Shown: piece by piece, positions 9,274 through 16,125 of the stretch
Numbering within the stretch: the first letter of the stretch is position 1
How the letters are laid out: each line of letters opens with the position of its first letter
Source: Clostridia bacterium
Lineage (GTDB): Bacteria; Bacillota; Clostridia; Oscillospirales; Acutalibacteraceae
Direction of reading: 5' to 3'
Length of the DNA stretch: 35,231 bases
NCBI GenBank assembly: GCA_017398425.1
Contig: JAFQFZ010000055.1
Coordinates: 1 to 35,231, forward strand
Notes under the pieces: model-generated
Told to the model about the DNA's origin: nothing
Database searches by the model: none
The model's input: the letters and a program-made list of their open reading frames with translations, nothing else
Position numbers and translations under genes: made by a program

Positions 9274-9292
9274 GCATAAGATACGGTATACT
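9264..9292 (+). promoter_or_regulatory. Sigma-A type promoter of the zinc-ribbon gene
   Basis: TTGCGT at 9264-9269 and TATACT at 9287-9292 are 17 bases apart. The -35 box lies within the last codons of the upstream kinase gene. The next start codon is 36 bases downstream. Confidence 0.7.
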
Positions 9293-9328
9293 GTAATTAT
9301 AACCTCTGTCAGAAAGGATGACGAAACG

Positions 9329-9685
9329 ATGGCCACGTTTGAAGAGATGATCCTGCGCGCCCGCGATGCGGCGTACACGACCGAAAAGAAGACGACGGAA
9401 TTCGTCAACAAAACGCGCGTCAAGCTGGAGATCGCGCAACTGCAAAAGCAACAGGCGGCGATCTTTGAAGGCGTCGGTCGCTTGGAATACGATGCCGCCG
9501 AGTCGGGCGAAGACATCACCGCGCTGAAGGCGGAGGCGTTCGAGACGGTGCGCGACCTGCAAAAGAAGATCGACAAGTGCCACGATCGCTTGTACAGCAT
9601 GAGCGGTGCGGTGCGTTGCAAGGACTGCGCGGCGGTCAACGACGGCGATGCGGTGTTCTGCAAAAAATGCGGTAAAACCCTGTAA
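9329..9685 (+). CDS. Small coiled-coil protein with C-terminal zinc ribbon
   Basis: A 118-residue protein without a recognised name. Residues 1-90 are predicted helical and charged (KTRVKLEIAQLQKQQAAI), suggesting a coiled coil; the C-terminus carries two CxxC pairs (CKDC and CKKCG) that form a zinc ribbon. Proteins of this layout are frequent in Clostridia and their role is unknown. AGAAAGGATG precedes the ATG. It has its own promoter at 9264-9292, and mazG behind it has another, so it is probably a single-gene unit. Confidence 0.8.
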   Translation: MATFEEMILRARDAAYTTEKKTTEFVNKTRVKLEIAQLQKQQAAIFEGVGRLEYDAAESGEDITALKAEAFETVRDLQKKIDKCHDRLYSMSGAVRCKDCAAVNDGDAVFCKKCGKTL

Positions 9686-9731
9686 TCAGGCGCTTTTTTC
9701 CGCTTTTTGTCGGAAAAATGTGCAATCCCTC

Positions 9732-9760
9732 TTGCATTTGCTCCGAAAATGGAGTACACT
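9732..9760 (+). promoter_or_regulatory. Sigma-A type promoter of mazG
   Basis: TTGCAT at 9732-9737 and TACACT at 9755-9760 have a 17-base spacer. The mazG ATG is 57 bases further on. Confidence 0.65.
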
Positions 9761-9816
9761 ATGCAAGGTGTTCGTCGCAACTGCGACCAAGCAAGGCACG
9801 GAAAGGCGCGAGAGGC

Positions 9817-10620
9817 ATGGCGGTAGCATTTGAGCAAAAGCCACGCTACACGACCGAGGATCTGCTCGAGATCATGAAGGCGCTCCGTTCACCGGAGGGT
9901 TGCCCTTGGGATCGGGAACAGACCCATGAGTCCATCCGCTCGAGCCTCATCGAGGAAGCGCACGAGCTGGTCGAAGCGATCGACGATCGCGACGATGCGG
10001 AGATGTGCGAGGAACTCGGAGACGTGTTGTTGCAGGTGGTCTTTCACGCCGAGATGGCGGCGGAGGAATCGCGCTTTTGCTACGACGACGTGGTGGACGG
10101 CATCTGCAAAAAGCTGATCGTGCGTCACCCCCACGTGTTCGGGGACGTGAAAGCGGATACGGCGGGCGAGGTGCTCAAAAACTGGGACGCCATCAAACGG
10201 CAGACCAAAGGCACCACCGCACAAAGCACCCTTTTGAAACATTTGCCCCGCACTCTCCCCGCGCTGATGCGCGCCGCCAAGGTGCAGGATCGCGCGCGTC
10301 GCGTCGGCTTTGATTGGCCGTCGGTGGACGGTGCGTTGCAAGCGCTCGAGAGCGAAACGGCCGAACTGAAGGAGGCGATCGCTCAGGGTGATCAAGCGGC
10401 GATCGACGAGGAATTCGGCGATCTGCTGTTTTCGGCGGTCAATGTGTCGCGTTTTATCCATACGGAAGCGGAATTGGCACTCTCCGCCGCGACCGAAAAA
10501 TTTATTCGTCGCTTCACCCGCGTGGAGGAGCTGGCGGCACAAGCGGGACTGGAGATGTCCTCGGCATCGCTCGAGGAGCTGGACGCTTTGTGGGACAAGG
10601 CGAAGTCCGAAGAAACATGA
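9817..10620 (+). CDS. mazG: Nucleoside triphosphate pyrophosphohydrolase MazG
   Basis: MazG hydrolyses (deoxy)nucleoside triphosphates to the monophosphate and pyrophosphate, clearing aberrant nucleotides. The 267-residue product has the duplicated MazG layout: [15 protein letters not shown] at the N-terminus, the metal-binding EEAHE at 46-50 with EELGDVLLQ near 65-73, and a second copy with [11 protein letters not shown] and [12 protein letters not shown]. The ATG at 9817 matches the family start and is preceded by GAAAGG; the open frame reaches back to 9718 but that part overlaps the promoter. In Bacillus the yabN (mazG)-yabO (rqcP) neighbourhood is the same, with HU here placed between. 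Confidence 0.94.
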   Translation: MAVAFEQKPRYTTEDLLEIMKALRSPEGCPWDREQTHESIRSSLIEEAHELVEAIDDRDDAEMCEELGDVLLQVVFHAEMAAEESRFCYDDVVDGICKKLIVRHPHVFGDVKADTAGEVLKNWDAIKRQTKGTTAQSTLLKHLPRTLPALMRAAKVQDRARRVGFDWPSVDGALQALESETAELKEAIAQGDQAAIDEEFGDLLFSAVNVSRFIHTEAELALSAATEKFIRRFTRVEELAAQAGLEMSSASLEELDALWDKAKSEET

Positions 10621-10678
10621 TATCCAACGCGCGAGCGTAGATATACAATATTTTGAAAACATAGGAGGTTACCCCATT

Positions 10679-10954
10679 ATGAAAAAGGCAGAACTCATTG
10701 CCATCGTGGCAGAAAAAGCGAATTTGACCAAGAAGGACGCGGACAAGGCGATCGCTGCGGTTGTCGACGCGATCACCGAGGCGCTGGCGAACGGCGATAA
10801 GGTCCAGCTCGTCGGCTTCGGTACGTTCGAGGTTCGTGAGCGCGGCGCGCGCACCGGTTTGAACCCCCGCACCAAGGAGACCATCGAGATCCCCGCTTCC
10901 AAGCAGCCCGCGTTCAAGGCCGGTCAGGCTCTGAAAGACGCTGTTGCGAAATAA
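10679..10954 (+). CDS. hup: HU-family DNA-binding protein
   Basis: A 91-residue nucleoid protein. HU dimers bend and compact DNA with little sequence preference. The family signature is plain: [17 protein letters not shown] at the N-terminus, [15 protein letters not shown], then [14 protein letters not shown] for the DNA-embracing arm and the C-terminal [19 protein letters not shown] precedes the ATG by 8 bases. The reading frame is open far upstream but that part is mazG in another frame. A hairpin terminator follows 18 bases after the stop, fitting a highly expressed gene. Confidence 0.97.
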   Translation: MKKAELIAIVAEKANLTKKDADKAIAAVVDAITEALANGDKVQLVGFGTFEVRERGARTGLNPRTKETIEIPASKQPAFKAGQALKDAVAK

Positions 10955-10972
10955 GTCTTGCACATAGCATCG

Positions 10973-11003
10973 ATGAGCCGCCTGCAAAGGCGGCTCATTT
11001 TCT
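10973..11003 (+). terminator. Terminator hairpin after HU
   Basis: A 10-bp GC-rich stem (10973-10982 with 10989-10998, loop TGCAAA) is followed by the short T-rich TTTCT. The weak T tract suggests partial termination, letting some transcripts continue into rqcP. Confidence 0.65.
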
Positions 11004-11025
11004 ATCAACCGAAAGGAGAACGATC

Positions 11026-11265
11026 ATGCGACTGGACAAATATTTGAAGGTGTCGCGCCTCATCAAGCGCCGCACCGTCGCCAACGAAGCGTGTGATGCC
11101 GGGCGCGTGACCGTCAACGACAAGATCGCGCGCGCGTCCTACGACGTGAAGGTCGGGGATGTCATCGCCCTGACGCTCGGTCAGCGCGAGGTGAAGGTGC
11201 GCGTCGAGACGGTGGCGGAGACGGTGCGCAAGGAAGACGCCTCGACGATGTATTCCGTGCTTTAA
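11026..11265 (+). CDS. rqcP: RqcP, S4-domain ribosome quality-control protein
   Basis: A 79-residue S4-like RNA-binding protein, the family of Bacillus YabO/RqcP, which helps RqcH add C-terminal alanine tails to nascent chains on split 50S subunits. The product is essentially one S4 domain: MRLDKYLKVSRLIKRRTVAN followed by GRVTVNDKIARASYDVKVGD. AAAGGAGAACG precedes the ATG. The mazG-(HU)-rqcP order matches the Bacillus yabN-yabO neighbourhood; the sporulation genes yabP and yabQ that often follow are not here. Confidence 0.93.
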   Translation: MRLDKYLKVSRLIKRRTVANEACDAGRVTVNDKIARASYDVKVGDVIALTLGQREVKVRVETVAETVRKEDASTMYSVL

Positions 11266-11274
11266 AAAAAGAAG

Positions 11275-11303
11275 GCATATTGCCGCCGTGCGGCGCATAG
11301 ATA
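11275..11303 (+). promoter_or_regulatory. Possible sigma-E (sporulation) promoter of ylmC
   Basis: GCATATT at 11275-11281 fits the -35 pattern KMATATT of mother-cell sigma-E promoters, and 14 bases later CATAGATA at 11296-11303 keeps the CATA of the -10 pattern CATACAMT but misses three later positions. The downstream gene belongs to a sporulation-associated family, which makes the match more plausible. The call rests on sequence resemblance only; the spacer itself is a GCCGC-CGT-GCGGC palindrome. Confidence 0.35.
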
Positions 11304-11342
11304 TCGATCGTACCCGAAAACACAAAGGAGGTGCAGTCGTCT

Positions 11343-11639
11343 GTGATCTGCCGCATCACCAATATGCACGACAAGGAAGTCATCAACGTATGCGACGGCA
11401 GTCGCTTAGGGTGTGTGGACGACGTGGAGATCGACACCTGCTCGGCACAGCTGTGCGCCATCGTCATCCACGGTCGCCCCAAAGCGATGGGGCTGATGGG
11501 ACACGAGGAGGATCTGGTCATCCCGTGGAAACAAATCGAGATCATCGGGGAGGAGACGATCCTCGTCAGCCGCCCCATTGCGGAAGGGGCGTGCGTCACG
11601 AAGCGCCCGTCGCTTCTGGGAAGCTTGTTCCAAAAATGA
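11343..11639 (+). CDS. YlmC/YmxH family PRC-barrel sporulation protein
   Basis: A 98-residue PRC-barrel protein. The pattern MICRITNMHDKEVINVCDG, then VDDVEIDT, MGHEEDLVIPW and IGEETILV is that of the YlmC/YmxH family, annotated as sporulation proteins in Bacillus and Clostridia; the molecular role is not known. GTG at 11343 is preferred because AAAGGAGG at 11325-11332 lies 10 bases upstream; the GTG at 11331 overlaps that site. A strong terminator follows directly after the stop, and the Rhs island begins just beyond it. Confidence 0.9.
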   Translation: MICRITNMHDKEVINVCDGSRLGCVDDVEIDTCSAQLCAIVIHGRPKAMGLMGHEEDLVIPWKQIEIIGEETILVSRPIAEGACVTKRPSLLGSLFQK

Positions 11640-11674
11640 AAAAAACCGAGGTGTATCATACACCTCGGTTTTTT
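11640..11674 (+). terminator. Strong rho-independent terminator after ylmC
   Basis: A 16-bp stem (11640-11655 with 11659-11674, loop TCA) begins with six A and ends in six T, so it could stop transcription from either direction. It separates ylmC from the Rhs island and would also terminate minus-strand island transcripts. Confidence 0.9.
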
Positions 11675-11679
11675 GCTTT

Positions 11680-11717
11680 GTTTACGCAATATTCGTTTGC
11701 GTTTTCGGGGGAACTGT
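11680..11717 (+). repeat. Left direct repeat of the Rhs island (38 bp)
   Basis: Matches 16459-16496 except at 11694 (G versus A) and 11710 (G versus A). It contains the TTGCGT -35 box of the ruvC promoter (11697-11702), but no -10 box lies 17 bases further on in this copy. Confidence 0.85.
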
Positions 11718-11732
11718 CGCGCATCCGCACGA

Positions 11733-11912
11733 CTACGCACCGACCGGTTGGTTAAGGGCGTCGTAGGTGTAGGTGACGTAGCTACCATCGGGGGATTGGA
11801 TCGACGAAATGTTGCCGTTTTCGTCATACGAATACGAAAACGCTTCGCCGTTGTTGATATAGTGCTTGACGCGGGAATAGGCGCGACGCTCATGGTCGGT
11901 GTCGTATCCTCT
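11733..11912 (-). pseudogene. Rhs repeat fragment D (stub)
   Basis: An open stretch of 60 codons without a start, ending in TAG at 11735-11733. It reads YSRVKHYINNGEAFSYSYDE, then GNISSIQSPDGSYVTYTYD and ALNQPVGA: three YD-type Rhs repeats. The same segment, at the same reading phase, opens fragment B (near 14720-14880). Upstream the frame meets a TGA at 11915-11913. It lacks the Rhs core and a tip, so it is a remnant left by recombination or deletion. Confidence 0.75.
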
Positions 11913-11999
11913 TCATTATACACACACCGCGCCGCGTTTTCAAGCTATAAAAGGTAACGCCGCAGAGCGGAATGCTCTGCGGCGTGTTGGGATATATGT

Positions 12000-12533
12000 T
12001 TACTCAATCAGAGATAGTTTATGTGCATCGGCCGTAATTGCCCAAGCTTGCTCCTTTGATAAACGTGTCAACAAAAACTCATACAGCTTTCTGTTGAACG
12101 CAACTTTTATACAAGTTTTAGACAGGTGTAAATGATTGATGTTGCATTTCAAGGATTCATCCACAAGTTGGTGAGAAAGATATATATATGTGTGCTTGGA
12201 TCCGACTCGGGAGCCAAGAATTCCGTGAATGTAAAAACCGATTCCTGTGTTGTGAAGCTGTCTATAAGGGATGGAATAGGATTTTTTAAACAAGTTTTTT
12301 ACTACGACAGCACCATCTTGGAATTCGTACCAGCTATACGCAACACCACTATGTCGAATCATACAATTGCCCATCAACAAGGAGCAAAAAAGGCACATGG
12401 CTGCGAACACGATTTCTTCGGTGTCGATATGTTGCCATAACAGCCATCCTGCAAACAGAAGCGGGGCTACTGTAAGAAGAATCATTGAAATGCCTACATA
12501 TACACTCATATAATCACCGGCATATTTTTTCAT
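12000..12533 (-). CDS. Orphan immunity-like protein: two membrane helices plus PH-like domain
   Basis: A 177-residue protein starting MKKYAGDYMSVYVG. Two hydrophobic helices (about residues 10-30 and 38-56) are followed by a beta-rich soluble part with WYEFQDGAVVVKNLF and IPYRQLHNTGIGFY, which resembles bacterial PH-like domains seen in membrane-bound immunity proteins; this is pattern resemblance, not a database match. The ATG at 12533 has CGGAGG 11 bases upstream. The frame is open upstream into an Rhs fragment, so an automatic call would give a false 297-residue fusion. The position behind Rhs DNA suggests an immunity gene whose toxin tip has been lost. Confidence 0.65.
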   Translation of the reverse strand: MKKYAGDYMSVYVGISMILLTVAPLLFAGWLLWQHIDTEEIVFAAMCLFCSLLMGNCMIRHSGVAYSWYEFQDGAVVVKNLFKKSYSIPYRQLHNTGIGFYIHGILGSRVGSKHTYIYLSHQLVDESLKCNINHLHLSKTCIKVAFNRKLYEFLLTRLSKEQAWAITADAHKLSLIE

Positions 12534-12998
12534 ATTACCACAAACCTCCGTATCTATATCTGTACCAATCACGAGGACGGTCTTGCTTGTGCGGATACCA
12601 TCGGCGTTGTAGGTGTAGGAGATGGTTTTATCGGTGGTAGCATATCCGGCGAGTTGACGGCCGTGTTGCCAAGACAAAGACGCGTCGTTTGTCCAATTCA
12701 GCGGGTTGCCGATTTGGTCGTAGCTGATTGCCACACCGTCAAACGCGGTCAAGCGATCTGCCCATACCGTGTCGGTGTACGTGTAGGTGATGGTGTCGAC
12801 AACGGTATTATCGAGCGAATAGGTTTTGGAGAGAATGTTGCCGCGAGTGTCGTAGGAATACTCTACTTGGTCGCAGAAGACTCCCTCCGTCACGGCATTC
12901 GCCGTGCCACCTCCCTCAACGAGGGAGGCAAGAGGCTTCGCCGTAGAATTATATGTGCAACGGCGGCATAGATAAATCCGTGCTCTACTGTTTTGCGA
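12534..12998 (-). pseudogene. Rhs repeat fragment C, fused to the leader of an immunity gene
   Basis: The frame is open from the stop of the preceding gene at 12999 down into the next gene. From about 12850 to 12575 it encodes Rhs YD repeats (YSYDTRGNILSK, DTVWADRLTAFDGVAISYD, GNPLNW, SWQHGRQLAGY, YTYNADGIRTSKT), almost identical to fragment B. After SKT the similarity stops abruptly and the sequence becomes the untranslated leader of the 12000-12533 gene. No Rhs core or tip remains. Upstream it starts within a shortened palindromic repeat (12881-12932), which also supplies the only start-like codon (GTG at 12893-12891). Confidence 0.75.
12881..12932 (-). repeat. In-frame palindromic element, short copy (52 bp)
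   Basis: Shares 44 identical bases (12889-12932 with 14673-14716) with the long copy in fragment B, plus the terminal CTCCCTC (plus strand). Compared with the long copy, 66 internal bases are missing, exactly 22 codons, so the frame stays open. Contains hairpins CTCCCTC-GTT-GAGGGAG and CACGGC-ATTC-GCCGTG. Confidence 0.8.
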
Positions 12999-13355
12999 TT
13001 AGTGCACAAGCAAATATACCACCATACCAAACAACATCACATACGCTACATGAAACCCGACATACGCATATCGTGCTCTGAGCAAAATGAATGTGCCTTT
13101 TGGAGCAGGGGGTGGAAACCGATACAATTTCTTAAAAATCAATAAAACCGTCATAGTCAAAAGCGATACAATGAACGGCAATATTGTCCAGATTCGATTC
13201 AAAAAACGAGGCAAATCATGCGGTGTAGGCAACCACTTCTGGAGCTGAATGGTCAATATCGCTCCTAATAACCCTAAAAACGGAAGAAAGGCATATTGAC
13301 AACATAAGATGATGTTGCGCTTGTTATCAAAATTATTTTTTTCTTTGTTGTCCAT
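12999..13355 (-). CDS. Small membrane protein, probable immunity for the fragment-B tip
   Basis: A 118-residue protein of unknown family with a charged N-terminus (MDNKEKNNFDNKRN) and three likely membrane helices at about residues 15-38, 52-76 and 93-117. It lies directly behind the Rhs tip gene, as immunity genes do; an alternative GTG start at 13373 would overlap the Rhs stop as GTGA. ATG at 13355 is preferred because GAAGGTGA lies 4-5 bases upstream. A membrane immunity protein suggests that the paired toxin acts on or through the cytoplasmic membrane; this is inference. Base composition is A+T-rich. Confidence 0.65.
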   Translation of the reverse strand: MDNKEKNNFDNKRNIILCCQYAFLPFLGLLGAILTIQLQKWLPTPHDLPRFLNRIWTILPFIVSLLTMTVLLIFKKLYRFPPPAPKGTFILLRARYAYVGFHVAYVMLFGMVVYLLVH

Positions 13356-13369
13356 TATTTCACCTTCGT

Positions 13370-14887
13370 TCACGCCACACTCAATAACCGTCGTATATCC
13401 GAACTTGTTATTTTACAATTGTCATTTTCCACGACACAAGCCATCATACTTTCGACCACATCGTTAATATCACTTGTCAGTTCAAAAGTATTCCATTGTT
13501 CGGCAAACAATGATAAGCCGACACCAGCGCCGACACCTATAGAATTTGCTCCATGTAACTTATCCGCAATTTCCGTGCTCCATTCAATAGATACTGGCCC
13601 AATTGGTACCTCCCAAGCAAAACTTGGATTGGAATTGTTATCTAAATCTACAATAAATTGTCCTACCGAATCATAGTGTACATCATATCCATATGTGCCA
13701 GAAAAACCCATACCCAGCCCAAAAGAATATATGCTTGTTTCTACTTTGAATGTCGCACTCCCTCCACAATCATCCCACATATATAAATCCGCTTTTCCTC
13801 CACCTCCAATAAAGTAGCAATCCCAACCAAACATAACATAGTACACGGCCGTTCCTGTAGGATCTACATACACAATTGGATTATTTAAGCAATATGCATA
13901 CATATTGTGATTTAACGACAAATCTCCCGTTGCATAGTATCCATCCGCATTCAGCCATCTGCCGACGTTCGGATCGTAGTATCTCGTTTGGCAATAATAC
14001 CATCCCGTTTCCTCATCGTAAATATAGCCACGATAACGGAAGGGATTCAACCGCGCAAGGTCGGAATCGGTTTGAGCAGTGATATTACCCCAAGAATCAT
14101 AAGTGTATTCCACGACATATTCACCGTTCGCATCGATCAAACCGATAACATCGTTTTTCGCGTTAAAGACGTACCAATATTCGGTGCCGTTGAAGATAAC
14201 GCTTGTACCGTTGATAAATTCGAGGGTGTTTTCACCCGAGGTCAATCTACGCAACGTTCCGTCAACAACCGTGTAGGTTGTTTCAATACCATTGATGGTT
14301 TTGCTTGTGCGGATGCCGTTTTCGTTATAGGTGTACGATACCGCCTTGTCGCTGTCGGTGTAAGTGCTGAGTTCACGCCCGTGTTGCCATGTAAGCGTCG
14401 CGCCATCGTGCCAGTTCAGCGGGTTGCCGATTTGGTCGTAGCTGATTGCCACACCGTCAAATGCAGTCAGACGATCTGCCCATACCGTGTCGGTGTACGT
14501 GTAGGTTACTGTATCGACGGTTTCGCCGTTCAGCGAATACACCTTAGAAAGAATGTTACCGCGGGTGTCGTAGGAGTAGGAGATGGCGTTGTAGGTAACT
14601 CCCTCAGCGACTCGCTCCGCTTCGCTTGCATAAGTTCCGCTTGCCAAATCGGAGATTTGGAGCGTCACGCACGTCACGGCATTCGCCGTGCCACCTCCCT
14701 CAACGAGGGAGGCAAGGGGTTGCGTCGTGGAATAGTGCTCCGATACAAGTTGATTCAGAGAATCATAGGTGTAGGTGACGTAGCTGCCGTCGGGATTTTG
14801 GATCGACGAAATGTTGCCGTTTTGGTCGTAGCTGTAGCTGATGGCGGCGCCGTTGTTGAGATAGTGTTTGACGCGGGATCCACCTCG
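13370..14887 (-). pseudogene. Rhs fragment B: repeats, conserved core and unrecognised toxin tip
   Basis: An open frame of 505 codons without its own start; a TGA inside the hairpin at 14881-14921 precedes it. In order it has YD repeats (SRVKHYLNNG, SIQNPDGSYVTYTYD), the in-frame palindromic element (14599-14716), more YD repeats, the Rhs-associated core (YRGYIYDEETGWYYCQTRYY, GRWLNADG, NMYAYCLNNPIVYVDPTG) and, from about 13852, a 160-residue tip. The tip is glycine- and aromatic-rich (YFIGGGGKADLYMWDDCGG, FGLGMGFSGTYGYD, IGVGAGVGLSLF) and matches no toxin family I know. Because the core and tip are intact, this is either a silent cassette awaiting recombination onto a full Rhs, or a decaying gene. 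Only GTG codons inside the repeat could start it internally. Confidence 0.8.
14599..14716 (-). repeat. In-frame palindromic element, long copy (118 bp)
   Basis: Lies inside the Rhs frame and adds about 40 residues (PLASLVEGGGTANAV, then TCVTLQISDLASGTYASEAE and RVAEGV) that are foreign to YD repeats. Its ends are CTTGCCTCCCTC and GAGGGAG. The segment 14634-14666 is closely matched at 18835-18867 in the ruvB intergenic repeat. Several hairpins are visible, including CCAAATC-TCC-GATTTGG. Confidence 0.8.
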
Positions 14888-14921
14888 TCAGGGGATCGCT
14901 CCCCTGACGAGGTGCTTTTTT
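14881..14921 (+). terminator. Terminator-like hairpin at a cassette joint
   Basis: A perfect 14-bp stem (14881-14894 with 14901-14914, loop ATCGCT) followed by C and six T reads as a strong rho-independent terminator on the plus strand, although all surrounding genes are on the minus strand. It marks exactly where Rhs fragment B begins, so it probably came with a segment joined in inverted orientation or shields against opposing transcription. Confidence 0.65.
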
Positions 14922-14953
14922 AGGTAATCATCGAATGAAAAGCTTACTATTAA

Positions 14954-15580
14954 TCAACCGTAGCCAGATGTCCTCTGTATACTTTGGGGATTAAATTCAT
15001 ACTGGGATTTGTGATTTTTAAAGAAATTAAATATCTCACAAAAACAATTATCTAGTGTATCCCAAGATTCTACCACATCAAATTCATTTTTTGGGCAAGC
15101 ATATACCCTCTCTGTTTGTGTGTCAATGAAAATATCGGTTCGTATACCAAACTCATAATTTCGGGTGTATGCACCGCATTTTAGCCATGTATCAGGGGTC
15201 ATAGGATGGCGAGACAAGTCCTCTACACGCACGTCGAAGGATTCCTCCATTTGAGGGGCTCTAGAAAATGGTGGAGTTGACGGAACACCATAAATACTGA
15301 AAAGTATTGATGCGAAACTGTGTTTTGGAGTGTTTAATTTCACGGTATATAAGTTAGCACCATTGAAATGCTCTAACAACATAAGATAGCTATTTGGAAA
15401 TGGTAATTTATACCGATCCAACAAATTCCTTTTGTAATAAGACTTAGACATAGCTGGGAAAATCATATGCTCACAAATAGGAATAACCCCAGGATTTAAT
15501 AGTAATGTGCCATTTTCACGAACAATACAAGAGCCTTTATAATTCTCAATAAGCGAATCAATATTATTCAAAAATTCCAT
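14954..15580 (-). CDS. SUKH (SMI1/KNR4) family immunity protein
   Basis: A 208-residue protein with the SUKH/SMI1-KNR4 pattern: LPFPNSYLMLLEHFNGANLY near residues 78-97, where a Pro-rich turn, hydrophobic helix and NG loop are typical, and a C-terminal acidic-aromatic part (DTLDNCFCEIFNFF). SUKH proteins are the commonest immunity partners of HNH-type nuclease toxins, and the gene upstream encodes such a toxin. It starts 20 bases after the toxin stop with GAGGTG in front of the ATG, so the two are a toxin-immunity pair. Base composition is A+T-rich. Confidence 0.82.
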   Translation of the reverse strand: MEFLNNIDSLIENYKGSCIVRENGTLLLNPGVIPICEHMIFPAMSKSYYKRNLLDRYKLPFPNSYLMLLEHFNGANLYTVKLNTPKHSFASILFSIYGVPSTPPFSRAPQMEESFDVRVEDLSRHPMTPDTWLKCGAYTRNYEFGIRTDIFIDTQTERVYACPKNEFDVVESWDTLDNCFCEIFNFFKNHKSQYEFNPQSIQRTSGYG

Positions 15581-15600
15581 ATAATCACCTCACAGACTAT

Positions 15601-16125
15601 TTAATATCGTTTGGTGTATGCGCTTGGTACATATCGACCAGATGTAACATTCTTCCAATTTCCTTCATGCGCTAGCAAATGCTCTGCCCGTGTTAAAAAC
15701 TGTATGTTGGTAGGATCGCCAGCTAATTTCGGATACTTATTCACACTATACATATGGTGCCCGTTATAACCAGAAACTTTTCCCCGAGATAGTAATTCGG
15801 CTTTTTCCAAATCGGTCCATTGACGAGATATCCCAGAACCTCCTGATAAAACATCGTTATATTCCATTTTCCACGCTTTTCGAACAGCGGCTCTACGTGC
15901 TGACGATACTCCATTACTCGTCTTTGTTACAGCACGCGTTGTATCAGCCAAACCATCTACCGTGTCAGCTGCTGTGGTCAAGGTGTTACTTGCAATTTTT
16001 GCACTACGCGTTATCTCTCCAACACCGCTGACGCACGGTACTGCCACATCGACGATATCGCCAACCAGCCCTGCCCATGCCATAGGGTCATCGGGATGGG
16101 TGCACACTTCGACAACACTGCACAC
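15601..16125 (-). CDS. Rhs toxin tip with GHH-type HNH/Endo VII nuclease domain
   Basis: A 174-residue C-terminal toxin module. Residues 1-40 (AWAGLVGDIVDVAVPCVSGV) are the usual pre-toxin linker of Gram-positive Rhs tips. The nuclease signature follows: GHH at 122-124, then PKLAGDPTNIQFLTRAEHLL and H153 in AHEGN, as in the GHH branch of HNH/Endonuclease VII toxins, which cut nucleic acid in a rival cell. It has only a GTG at 16125 and no ribosome-binding site, so it was once the end of a longer Rhs protein; the Rhs fragment upstream is in another frame. The cognate SUKH immunity gene follows after 20 bases. Confidence 0.8.
   Translation of the reverse strand: MCSVVEVCTHPDDPMAWAGLVGDIVDVAVPCVSGVGEITRSAKIASNTLTTAADTVDGLADTTRAVTKTSNGVSSARRAAVRKAWKMEYNDVLSGGSGISRQWTDLEKAELLSRGKVSGYNGHHMYSVNKYPKLAGDPTNIQFLTRAEHLLAHEGNWKNVTSGRYVPSAYTKRY

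Noticed and set aside
9688-9712. Hairpin TTTTTCCG/CGGAAAAA after the zinc-ribbon gene as a terminator
   Set aside because: The stem is weak and A/T-rich, and no T tract follows on the plus strand.
11162-11923. Minus-strand frame of 253 codons over ylmC and the island edge
   Set aside because: It crosses the ylmC terminator and is out of frame with the Rhs stub, so it is a chance frame.
13988-14923. Plus-strand frame of 311 codons opposite Rhs fragment B
   Set aside because: Antisense shadow of Rhs repeats; the minus strand holds the recognisable YD repeats and core.
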